From assembly GCA_902555695.1 (NCBI GenBank), contig CACDTV010000001.1, positions 19,559-83,558 on the forward strand: 64,000 bases of DNA, written 5' to 3'. Positions within the stretch are counted from its first letter, which is position 1; each line of letters starts with the position of its first letter. Below the pieces are notes generated by a model. It saw nothing but the letters and a program-made list of their open reading frames with translations, was not told the DNA's origin and ran no database searches. The position numbers and the translations under genes were made by a program. This stretch comes from an uncultured Alphaproteobacteria bacterium (GTDB lineage: Bacteria; Pseudomonadota; Alphaproteobacteria; HIMB59). Shown here piece after piece: positions 26,957 through 35,810 of this stretch.

Positions 26957-27795
26957 TTATATTTTGCTATCATATCCTTAATACCTGGGATTGTTTCTAG
27001 TTGGTAAGCATGGGTTTTTTGGAAAGATTGAATAAGTGATCTTTGAGAAAGACCTACTAGAATTGTAAAATAATACATCTCATATCCTGGGGCAACCACA
27101 CATGGATGATATCCTTTATTAATTGCAATAGTAGAGCCATTAAAAAGTTGATAACCGTGACCCTCTTTTTCATCCTCTGATTGCATAATTTGAACACCAA
27201 AACCATGTCCTGGTTTAAATCGATAATTATAAACTTCATCATGACGTGTCTCTTGAGGAAGATCATCTGTGTCATGTTTGTGAGGAGGGAAGCCTGACCA
27301 CCCTCCAGCGCCAACAGTATATAATTCATTTACTAATAATCGACCAACTTGATCATGATGTTTCGCACCCAAGATATGTTTAATTTTTCTGTGAGTTTTA
27401 GTGTCGTCTGAGCCATATTGAACAACGTCTAGTTCTTCTTTTAAAACGAGAAATGGTTCTAATTTTTTTTCATAAATTCCACCAGCTATGAAACACTCAG
27501 AGGAGTCAGATAAACAAGTAATTTTACATTTTGAATTTGTAGGAATATAGCTACCCTCAGGTTCACCATCCCATACATCAGTTGTTCTTTTTCCAATCTG
27601 TCCTAACTTCTTATCCTCCACGGTAATCTCGACGATACCTGTTGCTGGAACTACGCTACTTTCATGTTTTGATAGTTGATATTCATAGGACTCACCTTTT
27701 TTTAAATTGATAATATTAAAATAAACTAAAGGTACTGTTTTATTTGTTTCTCCAAATAAAGCTTGATTTTTATTATCTGAATAAGGGATGTGCAT
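26953..27795 (-). CDS. iolB: 5-deoxy-glucuronate isomerase
   Basis: A 280-residue double-cupin protein. The metal-binding HKHD in GWSGFPPHKHDTDD, followed by ETRHDEVYNYRF and NKGYHPCVVAPGYEMYY, are diagnostic of IolB. It isomerises 5-deoxyglucuronate to 2-deoxy-5-keto-gluconate in myo-inositol breakdown. It lies between iolC (upstream, no gap) and the aldolase (overlapping), so the three steps are coupled. Length is normal for the family (about 270). Confidence 0.92.
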   Translation of the reverse strand: MHIPYSDNKNQALFGETNKTVPLVYFNIINLKKGESYEYQLSKHESSVVPATGIVEITVEDKKLGQIGKRTTDVWDGEPEGSYIPTNSKCKITCLSDSSECFIAGGIYEKKLEPFLVLKEELDVVQYGSDDTKTHRKIKHILGAKHHDQVGRLLVNELYTVGAGGWSGFPPHKHDTDDLPQETRHDEVYNYRFKPGHGFGVQIMQSEDEKEGHGYQLFNGSTIAINKGYHPCVVAPGYEMYYFTILVGLSQRSLIQSFQKTHAYQLETIPGIKDMIAKYK

Positions 27796-28758
27796 CTATA
27801 ACTCCTTTTGATTTTGGTTAATAAATTTTTCTAATTCCTGATTATTGGGCATAGCTGAGGAACATCCTACTCTTGTTACAACTATTGCAGCATTTGCGGA
27901 ACCACGAATTACTGCATCCTCTAAACTAAGGCCATTGTACAGGGAGCTTATAAAACCTCCATTGAATGCGTCGCCTGCACCTGTAGGTTTAATAGCTTCG
28001 ACATTAAATGTCCCGTATTGGCTCTCATTTTCTTTAGTAAATACTTTGGATCCCTCTTCGCCCATTTTATAGACAATCACTGATGGTTTTTTTTTAATAT
28101 ACATTTTTGCTAATTCAAGTCCATTTGTGGAATTATCAGCCACATTAAACTCTAAATCGTTTCCAATGATAATATCCATTTCATTCATTATTTCCTTATA
28201 AACATCTGATTTGATTGTATCAGACTCCCAGTTGTAAGGCCTATAATCAAGATCGATTATTAATGGTATCTTGAGATCTGAAGTTAGTTTTGAGGCAACC
28301 AAAACAGCATTCCTTGAAGGTTCTCCTGAAAGCGCAGTTCCAGTGATGAATACTGCAGAGTAATTATTGAAATTAATTTTATTAATATCCTCCTTATTAA
28401 GTTGCAGATCACAAGGATTACCTCTGTAAAGAATAGATTGATTATTTTTTAAAATAGTTTCAACAACAGCTATTTGTGTTTGAAAAGATTTATTGACTTT
28501 TCTGCAGTGTTCCACACCAACTTTGAATTCATTAAGTTTGTTAATTATGTATTCTCCGATTGCATCGTCAGATATACATGTAAGTAAATCAGTGCTGACA
28601 CCCAAGTTAGATAGAGCAACACAAGTATTTGCCGCCGAGCCTCCTAAATGAGAGGAAAAGTTATTTACATCTGAGATTTTTGTGCCGGGTGGCTCTGGGT
28701 AAATATCTAATCCAGCTCTCCCTATTACTAGAATTTTTTTTGTATTATCAAATTTCAT
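27796..28758 (-). CDS. iolC: 5-dehydro-2-deoxygluconokinase (PfkB family)
   Basis: A 320-residue PfkB sugar kinase with the N-terminal GRAGLDIYPEPPG, HLGGSAANTCVALSNLG and the C-terminal anion hole PTGAGDAFNGGF containing the catalytic Asp. GRAGLDIYPE and KISDV near the start are close to IolC. It phosphorylates 2-deoxy-5-keto-gluconate for the aldolase two genes on. It sits 34 bases downstream of the Gfo/Idh gene within the long minus-strand operon. Confidence 0.88.
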   Translation of the reverse strand: MKFDNTKKILVIGRAGLDIYPEPPGTKISDVNNFSSHLGGSAANTCVALSNLGVSTDLLTCISDDAIGEYIINKLNEFKVGVEHCRKVNKSFQTQIAVVETILKNNQSILYRGNPCDLQLNKEDINKINFNNYSAVFITGTALSGEPSRNAVLVASKLTSDLKIPLIIDLDYRPYNWESDTIKSDVYKEIMNEMDIIIGNDLEFNVADNSTNGLELAKMYIKKKPSVIVYKMGEEGSKVFTKENESQYGTFNVEAIKPTGAGDAFNGGFISSLYNGLSLEDAVIRGSANAAIVVTRVGCSSAMPNNQELEKFINQNQKEL

Positions 28759-28792
28759 TTAATGAAAATTAAGTCTAGAGGAATTATTGTAA

Positions 28793-29950
28793 TTACTTAA
28801 GAATTTTTTGTATTTCCTCTAATGAAAAATAATCTGCCTTTTTAAAAGTAGTCTTAATCTCTTGGGGTGTTTTGGTGTCTGCTGCTTTCATTGTTGATTG
28901 AATAATATCCAAAACATGTAACGACAATTCTCCGCTACATCTGTGCTTAAGTTGATTATCAATACAGTATGCCATTTCAGCTAATCCGACACCACGGTAG
29001 TTCGCATTAGTTGGCGACTCATTAGCCCTACCGCTATGAGATGTAATATTAATTTTACCAAGGGGCATATCATCAGTTTTGTGCTCTTGCCAAACACCAC
29101 TATCATCAGTACTTGTGTATACTGAGCCTCCAAACATATTTGGATCAGGCACAATCATAGAACCTTTATCGCCGTAAAGCTCTATGTGATTACGTTGGTG
29201 AGCTACAACATCAAACGATAAAGTTATTTGAATTAAAGCCCCATTATGAAATTCTAAATTAACTAAATAGCTAGTTTGACATTCCACATCAAACTCCTGA
29301 TCTTTTTTTGGACCTATGCCTATCACTCTTTTATCGAAAACTTTGGTAGAAATACCATGAACACTTTTAGCAGGGCCAAGTAAATTTACTAAAGCTGTTA
29401 AATAGTATGGTCCCATATCTATAACTGGGCCACCTTCATTATTTGCAAACCACGGTTCAGGATTGGGATGATAAGATTGAACTCCTGGATAAGCAAAAAT
29501 AGCATTTCCAAGCCGAACATTTCCAATTTTATTATCGTTTATTAATTCAATAGATTTTTGAATTCCACCACCTAAAAAAGTATCAGGAGCATTGCCAATA
29601 TATAAGTTTTTACTTTTAGATAATTTTAAGAGATTTTCACCATCTAAAAAATTTACAGCCATTGGTTTCTCACTATAAACATGTTTACCGCTCTCCAGCG
29701 AATTTTTTGCAACCTCGTAATGAGCCTTTGGAATAGTTAAATTTAAAATAATATCGACTTCACTATCATTTAATATTTCATCAACAGAACAAGAGTTTAT
29801 ATTATAAGTTTCGGCACATTTTTTAGAATTTTCATGATTAATATCAGCGCATTTAATTATGCGAAAATTATTAAAATAATCATGTCCTCTAAAATATGTT
29901 TCAGAAATATGACCACATCCTATTAAGCCAACATTAAAGACTTTGTTCAT
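28793..29950 (-). CDS. Gfo/Idh/MocA-family sugar dehydrogenase
   Basis: A 385-residue NAD(P)-dependent oxidoreductase. Its Rossmann start is NVGLIGCGHISETYFRG, with the family motif SEKPMAV and the active-site region GGPVIDMGPYYLTALVNLLG. It differs from the IolG-like protein at 44166 and is longer. Likely role: oxidation of a sugar or inositol isomer feeding the shared pathway. The exact substrate is unknown. It is 9 bases downstream of the aldehyde dehydrogenase gene. Confidence 0.85.
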   Translation of the reverse strand: MNKVFNVGLIGCGHISETYFRGHDYFNNFRIIKCADINHENSKKCAETYNINSCSVDEILNDSEVDIILNLTIPKAHYEVAKNSLESGKHVYSEKPMAVNFLDGENLLKLSKSKNLYIGNAPDTFLGGGIQKSIELINDNKIGNVRLGNAIFAYPGVQSYHPNPEPWFANNEGGPVIDMGPYYLTALVNLLGPAKSVHGISTKVFDKRVIGIGPKKDQEFDVECQTSYLVNLEFHNGALIQITLSFDVVAHQRNHIELYGDKGSMIVPDPNMFGGSVYTSTDDSGVWQEHKTDDMPLGKINITSHSGRANESPTNANYRGVGLAEMAYCIDNQLKHRCSGELSLHVLDIIQSTMKAADTKTPQEIKTTFKKADYFSLEEIQKILK

Positions 29951-29959
29951 AAATATGAA

Positions 29960-31417
29960 TTATTTGTCTAGGCCGCACATATTGATGTATTTTATTTCAA
30001 TAAAATCATCAATTCCATACTTTGAGCCTTCTCTGCCAAGACCAGACTCTTTTATTCCTCCAAATGGTGCCTCTGCTTTTGAAGTTAATCCAGTATTGAC
30101 TCCAACCATACCGTATTCAAGTGCCTCAGCAACTCTCCATATTCTTCCGATATCTCTGGAATAAAAATAGGATGCAAGTCCATATGGTGAGTTATTTGCA
30201 AGTTTAATTACTTCTTTTTCATCTTTAAATTTGTAAATTGGAGCCACTGGTCCAAATGTTTCTTCAGTTGTAATTTTCGCTTCTGGTGCGACTTCAGTTA
30301 GGATTGTAGGCTGATAAAAGTTCATTCCCAAAGAATGCTTAGATCCACCAATTGCAACTTTTGCCCCATATTGTAATGCATCTTGGACGTGCTCCTCTAC
30401 TTTACTTAAAGAGTGCTCATCAATCATGGGTCCAGAGGCATTTTCCTCATTTAAACCATCTCCTACTTTTATTTTAGAAACAGCATCAACAAATTTTGAA
30501 CAGAACTCATCATGAACTTTTTCTTGGACATAAATTCTATTTGCACAAACACAAGTTTGTCCTGTATTTCTAAATTTGCTTTGGATTGCACCGGCAACTG
30601 CATCATCAATATTTGCATCATTAAATACAATGAATGGTGCGTGACCACCAAGTTCCATTGATACTTTCTTTACAGTTCCAGAGCATTTCTGTAAAAGTAT
30701 TTTTCCAATTTCTGTTGAACCTGTAAAAGATAATTTTCTAACAATTGGATTTGTGGCTAATTCCTCTCCGATTTCAGAGGCCTTTCCTGTAATTACATTT
30801 AGAGTACCTTTTGGGAAGCCTGCCTCCTCAGCCAAAACAGCTAGTGCAAGTGCAGAATAAGGAGTTTGACTTGCTGGTTTAATTACAACTGGGCACCCAA
30901 CAGCTAAAGCTGGTGCACATTTTCTTGTAATCATAGCATTAGGAAAATTCCATGGTGTAATTGATGCCACTACACCAACTGGTTGCTTCAAAACAACAAT
31001 TCTTCGATCGGTCATGGGATCTGGAATTGTATCTCCATAAACCCTCTTGGCTTCTTCTGAGAACCATTCTACAAAAGAGGCTCCATAGCCTATTTCTCCA
31101 CGTGACTCATTTATTGGTTTTCCTTGTTCAACTGTCATGATTTGAGCTAATTCCTCTTTATTTTCAATCATTAAATCAAACCATTTTTTGAGTATTTCTG
31201 ATCTTTGACGTGCAGATTTTGCCCTCCATTCAGGCCAAGCATTATTTGCAGCTTCTATAGCATTTCTAGTTTCAGATGTTCCACACTTAGGTACTGTGCC
31301 GATCTCTTTCAAGTTAGCTGGATTGTTAACAGATATTGTCTCACCTGAGTCGGCATTAACCCATTCACCGTTAATGTAGCACTTATCTCTATAAAATTTT
31401 GAGTCTTTAATTTCCAT
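29960..31417 (-). CDS. NAD(P)-dependent aldehyde dehydrogenase (succinate-semialdehyde dehydrogenase type)
   Basis: A 485-residue aldehyde dehydrogenase. It has TPWNFPNAMITRK, the general base in SMELGGHAPFIVF, and the nucleophile in NTGQTCVCANRIYVQ, with the second Cys two residues on, as in GabD-type enzymes. It is not MmsA/IolA-like. In this operon a semialdehyde from the inositol aldolase step (malonic semialdehyde) is a possible substrate, but that is inference; succinic or glutaric semialdehyde would be the default annotation. Confidence 0.88.
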   Translation of the reverse strand: MEIKDSKFYRDKCYINGEWVNADSGETISVNNPANLKEIGTVPKCGTSETRNAIEAANNAWPEWRAKSARQRSEILKKWFDLMIENKEELAQIMTVEQGKPINESRGEIGYGASFVEWFSEEAKRVYGDTIPDPMTDRRIVVLKQPVGVVASITPWNFPNAMITRKCAPALAVGCPVVIKPASQTPYSALALAVLAEEAGFPKGTLNVITGKASEIGEELATNPIVRKLSFTGSTEIGKILLQKCSGTVKKVSMELGGHAPFIVFNDANIDDAVAGAIQSKFRNTGQTCVCANRIYVQEKVHDEFCSKFVDAVSKIKVGDGLNEENASGPMIDEHSLSKVEEHVQDALQYGAKVAIGGSKHSLGMNFYQPTILTEVAPEAKITTEETFGPVAPIYKFKDEKEVIKLANNSPYGLASYFYSRDIGRIWRVAEALEYGMVGVNTGLTSKAEAPFGGIKESGLGREGSKYGIDDFIEIKYINMCGLDK

Positions 31418-31441
31418 AAATATTTATAACAGTTTTAATTC

Positions 31442-31669
31442 TTATTCTACAGTGGCAATTTTACCACCTACAGGGATCGTATCTCCTTCTTGTGCAATTA
31501 TCTCTGTTAATTTTCCGTTAACTGTTGAAGGTATCTCAGCAGCTGTCTTATCAGTCTCAACTTCGCAGAGGATATCTCCCTCTTTAATTTCATCTCCGAC
31601 TTTTTTAAGCCACTTTACTACTTTTCCCTCGTCAACAGTTTCTCCAAGGGATGGCATTATTATTTCCAT
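31442..31669 (-). CDS. Stand-alone lipoyl-domain protein
   Basis: A complete 75-residue lipoyl domain that ends right after the domain (KIATVE, stop). It starts MEIIMPSLGETVDEG, and the lipoyl lysine is K41 in VETDKTAAEI. In normal 2-oxoacid dehydrogenases this domain is the N-terminus of E2, followed by a subunit-binding and a catalytic domain; neither exists here and there is no frame remnant, because the aldehyde dehydrogenase gene follows within 24 bases. It probably accepts the acyl group from the E1 pair encoded just upstream (2-base gap). Confidence 0.9.
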   Translation of the reverse strand: MEIIMPSLGETVDEGKVVKWLKKVGDEIKEGDILCEVETDKTAAEIPSTVNGKLTEIIAQEGDTIPVGGKIATVE

Positions 31670-31671
31670 AA

Positions 31672-32655
31672 TTATTCTCCTTTTAGTTTTTTTATAACCT
31701 CATTTACAATTAGTTCCACTGAGGGAATTGTATTATCTTCGAGTATGTCGGCACTTGGTAAAGGTACATGTGGTGTAGTTACTCTAGTGACAGGGCCTTT
31801 TAAATTTTTAAAACAATGTTCTGAGATTAAAGATGATATCTCCGCTCCCCATCCACAAAGTCTTGGATTTTCTTCTACTGTCAAGACATGACCAGTCTCG
31901 ATTACAGATTTTTTTATTGTTTGTAAATCTAATGGCACTAGAGATCTCAGATCAATTACCTTTGCATTAATATCGTGTTTGTCTTTCAAAATTAATGCAG
32001 CCTCTTTTGCTCTTTGTGCCATTAAAGCTAAACCAATAATAGTAATATCTTTTCCCTCGTGAAGCGTATTAGCCTCCCCAATAGGAATTGATATATCAGT
32101 TTGTTCAATTTCTTCTTTAAATGCATAAAGTGATTTATGCTCATAAAATATAACTGGATCAGGGTCCTTTACAGCACTATCCATCAAACCTAACACGTCA
32201 CTAGGGCAACTTGGTGCGACTACTTTTAAACCTGGTATCATCATAGACCAATTTTCTAAACTTTGAGAATGTTGTGCACCAAATTTTGACCCTCCACCAT
32301 TTGCAGTCCTAATGACCAGTGGAATGTTGATTTGTCCATCTGACATATATCTAGTTTTAGCAATTTGATTTGCCACAATATCCCAACAAACAGCTAAAAA
32401 ATCTGAAAACATTATTTCTGCTATTGGTCTTAAGCCTGTCATTGCTGCGCCCATAGCTGCACCTAAAATCGCCTGTTCTGAAATTGGTGCATCCATGACT
32501 CTCTCTTTTCCAAACTCCTCTAAAAGACCAACCGTCGCTTTAAATACTCCACCCGCAGCACCTACGTCTTCACCAATAAAAAAAACTTTTTGATCTTTTC
32601 TCATGGATTGAGCTATAGCAAGTGAAACACTTGATCTGTATGTTAATTGTGCCAC
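31672..32655 (-). CDS. 2-oxoacid dehydrogenase E1 component, beta subunit
   Basis: A 327-residue transketolase-like E1 beta. It has FIGEDVGAAGGVFKAT, RVMDAPISEQAILGAAMGAAMTG, PEIMF-type helix, and the C-terminal GHVLTVEENPRLCGWGAE, all typical. With the alpha subunit it forms a thiamine-diphosphate alpha2beta2 enzyme that decarboxylates a 2-oxoacid or cleaves acetoin and passes the acyl unit to lipoate. It overlaps the alpha gene by 13 bases. Confidence 0.9.
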   Translation of the reverse strand: MAQLTYRSSVSLAIAQSMRKDQKVFFIGEDVGAAGGVFKATVGLLEEFGKERVMDAPISEQAILGAAMGAAMTGLRPIAEIMFSDFLAVCWDIVANQIAKTRYMSDGQINIPLVIRTANGGGSKFGAQHSQSLENWSMMIPGLKVVAPSCPSDVLGLMDSAVKDPDPVIFYEHKSLYAFKEEIEQTDISIPIGEANTLHEGKDITIIGLALMAQRAKEAALILKDKHDINAKVIDLRSLVPLDLQTIKKSVIETGHVLTVEENPRLCGWGAEISSLISEHCFKNLKGPVTRVTTPHVPLPSADILEDNTIPSVELIVNEVIKKLKGE

Positions 32656-33647
32656 TCAGAACCTCCATTAGCCCATACATCAGTATAGATTTCTTTAATT
32701 TCTGGAATTGGAGAAGCCATGGAAATTTCAGTTGCTTTTTCAACTTGATCTTTAACTTTCTCCTCAATTTCAGAAATGATTTTTTCATTGATATTAAAAT
32801 CTAATAACTTTGCTCTATAATTTTTTATTGGGTCTTTATTTTCCATCCAATCTTTTACTTCCTCATCAGGTCTGTACTTACCTGGGTCAGCTCTTGAATG
32901 CCCACTGTGTCGATAAGTCTTGGCTTCAATTAAACTTGGGCCTTTACCCTCTCTCGCTTTTGAAATAGCTTTTTCTGCTGTTCTAAGCATTTCATCAGCA
33001 TCATTTCCGTCCACAATAATTTTATCTAAATCGTATGCACCTGCTCTATCAGCAGCTGGGTGCTCAACAGCAGTAACTTCATGAATTGGTGTATATTCCA
33101 TATATAAATTATTTTCACAAACAAACACTATGGGTAAATTCCATATTTTTGCCATGTTCAATGCCTCATGGAATGCTCCGATATTCGTAGTACCGTCTCC
33201 AAAAAAGCAAACGCTTACCTCATTTGTTTTATTATATTTTGATGCTAAAGCAGTTCCATTGGCAATAGTTAAATGTGCACCTATAATAGCATATGAACCC
33301 ATAACTCCTTTTTCTACATCTGTAAGATGCATGGATCCTCCTTTACCTTTCATTAAGCCACACTGTCTACCCATTAATTCTCCTAAAACTCCTTCGATTG
33401 AGGATCCTCTTGCGAGTGTATGTGCGTGTCCACGGTATGTGCAAAATGTATAATCGCCTTGTTTCAAGGCGACTCCAAAGGCACCTGCAATAGCTTCCTG
33501 ACCCAGAGCTAAATGGCTAGTACCTTTGATAAGATTTTGAAGAAAAAGATCATATGCTTTTTTTTCGACTAACCTTAATTTCAGCATCATTTCCCATAAT
33601 TGAAGTCTTTTCTCTTCTCCTATATCGTCATTTAATTTATCTACCAT
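32643..33647 (-). CDS. 2-oxoacid dehydrogenase E1 component, alpha subunit
   Basis: A 334-residue thiamine-diphosphate E1 alpha, of the pyruvate/acetoin dehydrogenase type. The ThDP motif FFGDGTTNIGAFHE continues into LPIVFVCENN, and the RGHAHTLARG and RHSGHSRADPG segments are present. Its first ATG overlaps the stop of the M24-fold gene by one base. The substrate is unknown. In this regulon, an oxoacid derived from the sugar or from the product of the SDR and M24-fold proteins is possible. Confidence 0.9.
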   Translation of the reverse strand: MVDKLNDDIGEEKRLQLWEMMLKLRLVEKKAYDLFLQNLIKGTSHLALGQEAIAGAFGVALKQGDYTFCTYRGHAHTLARGSSIEGVLGELMGRQCGLMKGKGGSMHLTDVEKGVMGSYAIIGAHLTIANGTALASKYNKTNEVSVCFFGDGTTNIGAFHEALNMAKIWNLPIVFVCENNLYMEYTPIHEVTAVEHPAADRAGAYDLDKIIVDGNDADEMLRTAEKAISKAREGKGPSLIEAKTYRHSGHSRADPGKYRPDEEVKDWMENKDPIKNYRAKLLDFNINEKIISEIEEKVKDQVEKATEISMASPIPEIKEIYTDVWANGGSEWHN

Positions 33648-34936
33648 TAATATTTATTAGCAATAGGTAGATCTTCAGCAGGGAACAAGGAAATTACTTG
33701 GCATCCTTTATCAGTAACAATCAATTCTTCTTCAATTCGCGCAGCAGAATAACCATCTTTTGCAGGACAATAGGTTTCAAGAGCAAAAACCATTCCTTCT
33801 TTAATTTCATCAGGTGAGTCCATTGAAACCAATCTACTAATTATTGGTCTTTCGTGAATTGCCAAACCTAAACCATGTCCAAACTGTAATGCGAATGCTG
33901 ACATTTCATTTGCAAAACCAAATTCCTCAGCCTTCGGCCATACTGATGCAATTTTATCTGTAGATACTCCAGGTTTTACAAGTTCAATGGCTTTGTCTAG
34001 CCACTCTCGACACTGCTTGTAGGCATCATTTTGAGAGTCTGATGCTCGTCCAATATTGAAGGTTCTATAATAACAGGTCCTGTAGCCCATATAAGATTGA
34101 AGTATGTCAAAGAAAGCTTGATCACCAGGTCTAAAAATTCTATCTGTAAAATTATGTGGATGCGGATTACATCTTTCACCTGAAATGGCATTTATTGCCT
34201 CGACATCGTCTGAACCAAGTTCGTATAAAAGCTTATTTGCATTAGCAACTATTTGAGCTTCACTAACGCCTGGCTTCATAGTCTCATAAATTTGATGATA
34301 AGTTGCATCAACCATCGATGCAGCCTGGTTTAATAACATTAGCTCATCTCTTGATTTTATTTCCCTGGCTTCAAGAAGAATTTGCTGTCCGTCAATTATC
34401 TCTAAACCCTCTGCTTGAAGAGCAAACATCATTGCTGGTTCAACAAGATCCACACCTACAGGTTCATTTGCCAGTCCCTTTTCATTTAACATTGATTTTA
34501 TTTCTTTTGCGGCATTTTTCATTAATCCTGCATCAGGATGCACCGTACCCCTCAGGCCTACCATTCCTGCCTTCCAATTTTCTTTTGGAAGCCAAGGCGA
34601 AAATAATTGGTGATGTTTAGCCGCTGAACCGAAGTCCCACAGCACGGGATCATGGTCTTGAGCTAATAGAGAATATCTACATATTTTGTCTCTTGACCAC
34701 TCTCCAATAACTGTGCTTGTGATATATCGGATGTTGTTGTTATCAAAACAAAGGAGTGAACCGGCTTTTGAATTTTTTAGAGCCTCTCTGGCTCTTCCTA
34801 GTCGATATTTGTGAAGTCTAGGAAAATTAATTCTCTCTTCATAATCTACATTTGTCCTTCCATGAGAAGGTACTCTTCTATGCCAATCGTAATTTGGATT
34901 AATATCTTCGGGTTTTATGATTGAAGGTTCGCTCAT
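33647..34936 (-). CDS. M24-family pita-bread-fold protein with a substituted metal ligand
   Basis: A 429-residue protein with a creatinase N-domain and a C-terminal pita-bread domain, the layout of Xaa-Pro peptidases, creatinase and DddP. Of the five usual metal ligands, D277 (FFDILQ), H354 (FGHGLGL), E387 (FALETY) and E402 (RIEEEL) are present, but the second Asp, expected 11 residues after the first, is C288 in GYRTCYYRTF. It also lacks the extra Asp of DddP. A standard peptidase or DMSP-lyase call is therefore unsafe. It sits between an SDR and the E1 genes, so it may process a metabolite of the same pathway. Confidence 0.8.
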   Translation of the reverse strand: MSEPSIIKPEDINPNYDWHRRVPSHGRTNVDYEERINFPRLHKYRLGRAREALKNSKAGSLLCFDNNNIRYITSTVIGEWSRDKICRYSLLAQDHDPVLWDFGSAAKHHQLFSPWLPKENWKAGMVGLRGTVHPDAGLMKNAAKEIKSMLNEKGLANEPVGVDLVEPAMMFALQAEGLEIIDGQQILLEAREIKSRDELMLLNQAASMVDATYHQIYETMKPGVSEAQIVANANKLLYELGSDDVEAINAISGERCNPHPHNFTDRIFRPGDQAFFDILQSYMGYRTCYYRTFNIGRASDSQNDAYKQCREWLDKAIELVKPGVSTDKIASVWPKAEEFGFANEMSAFALQFGHGLGLAIHERPIISRLVSMDSPDEIKEGMVFALETYCPAKDGYSAARIEEELIVTDKGCQVISLFPAEDLPIANKY

Positions 34937-35740
34937 TTATTGAATTACCATCCCTCCATCAATCATAAGTATTTGTCCTGTCATATAATCAGACTCACTA
35001 GACGCTAAAAATGATGCCGTGCCCACTACGTCTTCAGGATAGGAATACCTCTTCATCAAAATCATATTCTCTGCAATTGAGTCCATTGACTCTCCGGGTT
35101 TGTCAAATTTTCCAATTGCAACTAAATCTTTATCTAATTGCTCCCATAGCTCTGTTCTAACTACGCCAGGGCCATATCCATTAACGGTAATGCCATGCTC
35201 AACTAAACTTTTTGCACCACCTTTTATTAGAGCAGCTATAGCATGTTTGCTCATTCCATAAACCACAACATCATCAAAAGTTTCTCTGGATAAAATAGAA
35301 GCTACATGAATAATTTTGTAGGGTTCTTTTTGTTTACCTTGTTTAATCATTTGTCGGGCTTGTTCTTGCATACCTAAAAGAGCACCTCGAACATTTATAT
35401 CCATAATAAAATCATAATTTTCCTCAGTAATATCCATGAAGAAGAGTGGTTTGTTTACTCCAGCATTATTTATAGAAACATTTAGACTACCAAAATTTTC
35501 AACTGTTGCTTTTACAGCAGCTACGTGATCTTCACGATTTCGCACGTCTACTTTACATGAAATAGCCTCACCTCCAGCTGACCTAATTCTCTCTTCAACC
35601 TCTTTACAACCTTCAAGGTTGACATCTGTTAGACAAATTTTGGCTCCTTGGGCAGCAAAGTGCTCTCCTACCGCAGCGCCCATGCCCTGAGCAGCGCCTG
35701 TAATAAGGACATTTTTCCCTTTTAGTCTCTCTTTATCCAT
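34937..35740 (-). CDS. Short-chain dehydrogenase/reductase
   Basis: A 267-residue classical SDR with ITGAAQGMGAAVGE (cofactor loop), SINNAGVNKP, and the catalytic YGMSKHA. The C-terminal MTGQILMIDGG is standard. Asp at the end of the second strand (CLTDVN) favours NAD. It is the first gene of the long minus-strand operon, 26 bases or less downstream of a TATTAT box and a shared palindromic operator. It likely oxidises a sugar or polyol at the entry of the pathway; the exact substrate is unknown. Confidence 0.88.
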   Translation of the reverse strand: MDKERLKGKNVLITGAAQGMGAAVGEHFAAQGAKICLTDVNLEGCKEVEERIRSAGGEAISCKVDVRNREDHVAAVKATVENFGSLNVSINNAGVNKPLFFMDITEENYDFIMDINVRGALLGMQEQARQMIKQGKQKEPYKIIHVASILSRETFDDVVVYGMSKHAIAALIKGGAKSLVEHGITVNGYGPGVVRTELWEQLDKDLVAIGKFDKPGESMDSIAENMILMKRYSYPEDVVGTASFLASSESDYMTGQILMIDGGMVIQ

Positions 35741-35762
35741 AAATTCCCTCCACCTATATTAT

Positions 35763-35791
35763 ATAATATGTAATTAAATTACTGACTTCAA
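35763..35791 (-). promoter_or_regulatory. Promoter of the 11-gene SDR to galM operon
   Basis: On the minus strand TTGAAG (35791-35786), a 17-base spacer and TATTAT (35768-35763) lie upstream of a GGTGGAGGG ribosome site and the ATG at 35740. The shared palindrome ends 2 bases upstream of the -35 box. Confidence 0.55.
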
Positions 35792-35793
35792 AT

Positions 35794-35810
35794 ATATTCA
35801 AAATGAATAT
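35794..35810. promoter_or_regulatory. Palindromic operator, copy 1
   Basis: ATATTCAAAATGAATAT is a perfect palindrome with 7-base arms and an AAA centre. Its 13-base core ATTCAAAATGAAT is identical to the site between iolE and iolG. It touches the stop codon of the upstream permease gene and lies directly upstream of the -35 box of the SDR operon, a position typical of activator binding. Confidence 0.65.

Noticed and set aside
31442-31669. Reading the lipoyl protein as a truncated or frameshifted E2
   Set aside because: It has a clean stop after the domain and no downstream remnant of an E2 in any frame before the next gene.
33130-33453. A 107-residue plus-strand ORF
   Set aside because: Antisense to the E1 alpha gene, which has complete conserved motifs.
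33647-34936. Annotation as Xaa-Pro peptidase or DMSP lyase DddP
   Set aside because: One conserved metal-binding Asp is Cys and the DddP-specific Asp is absent, so neither activity can be supported.
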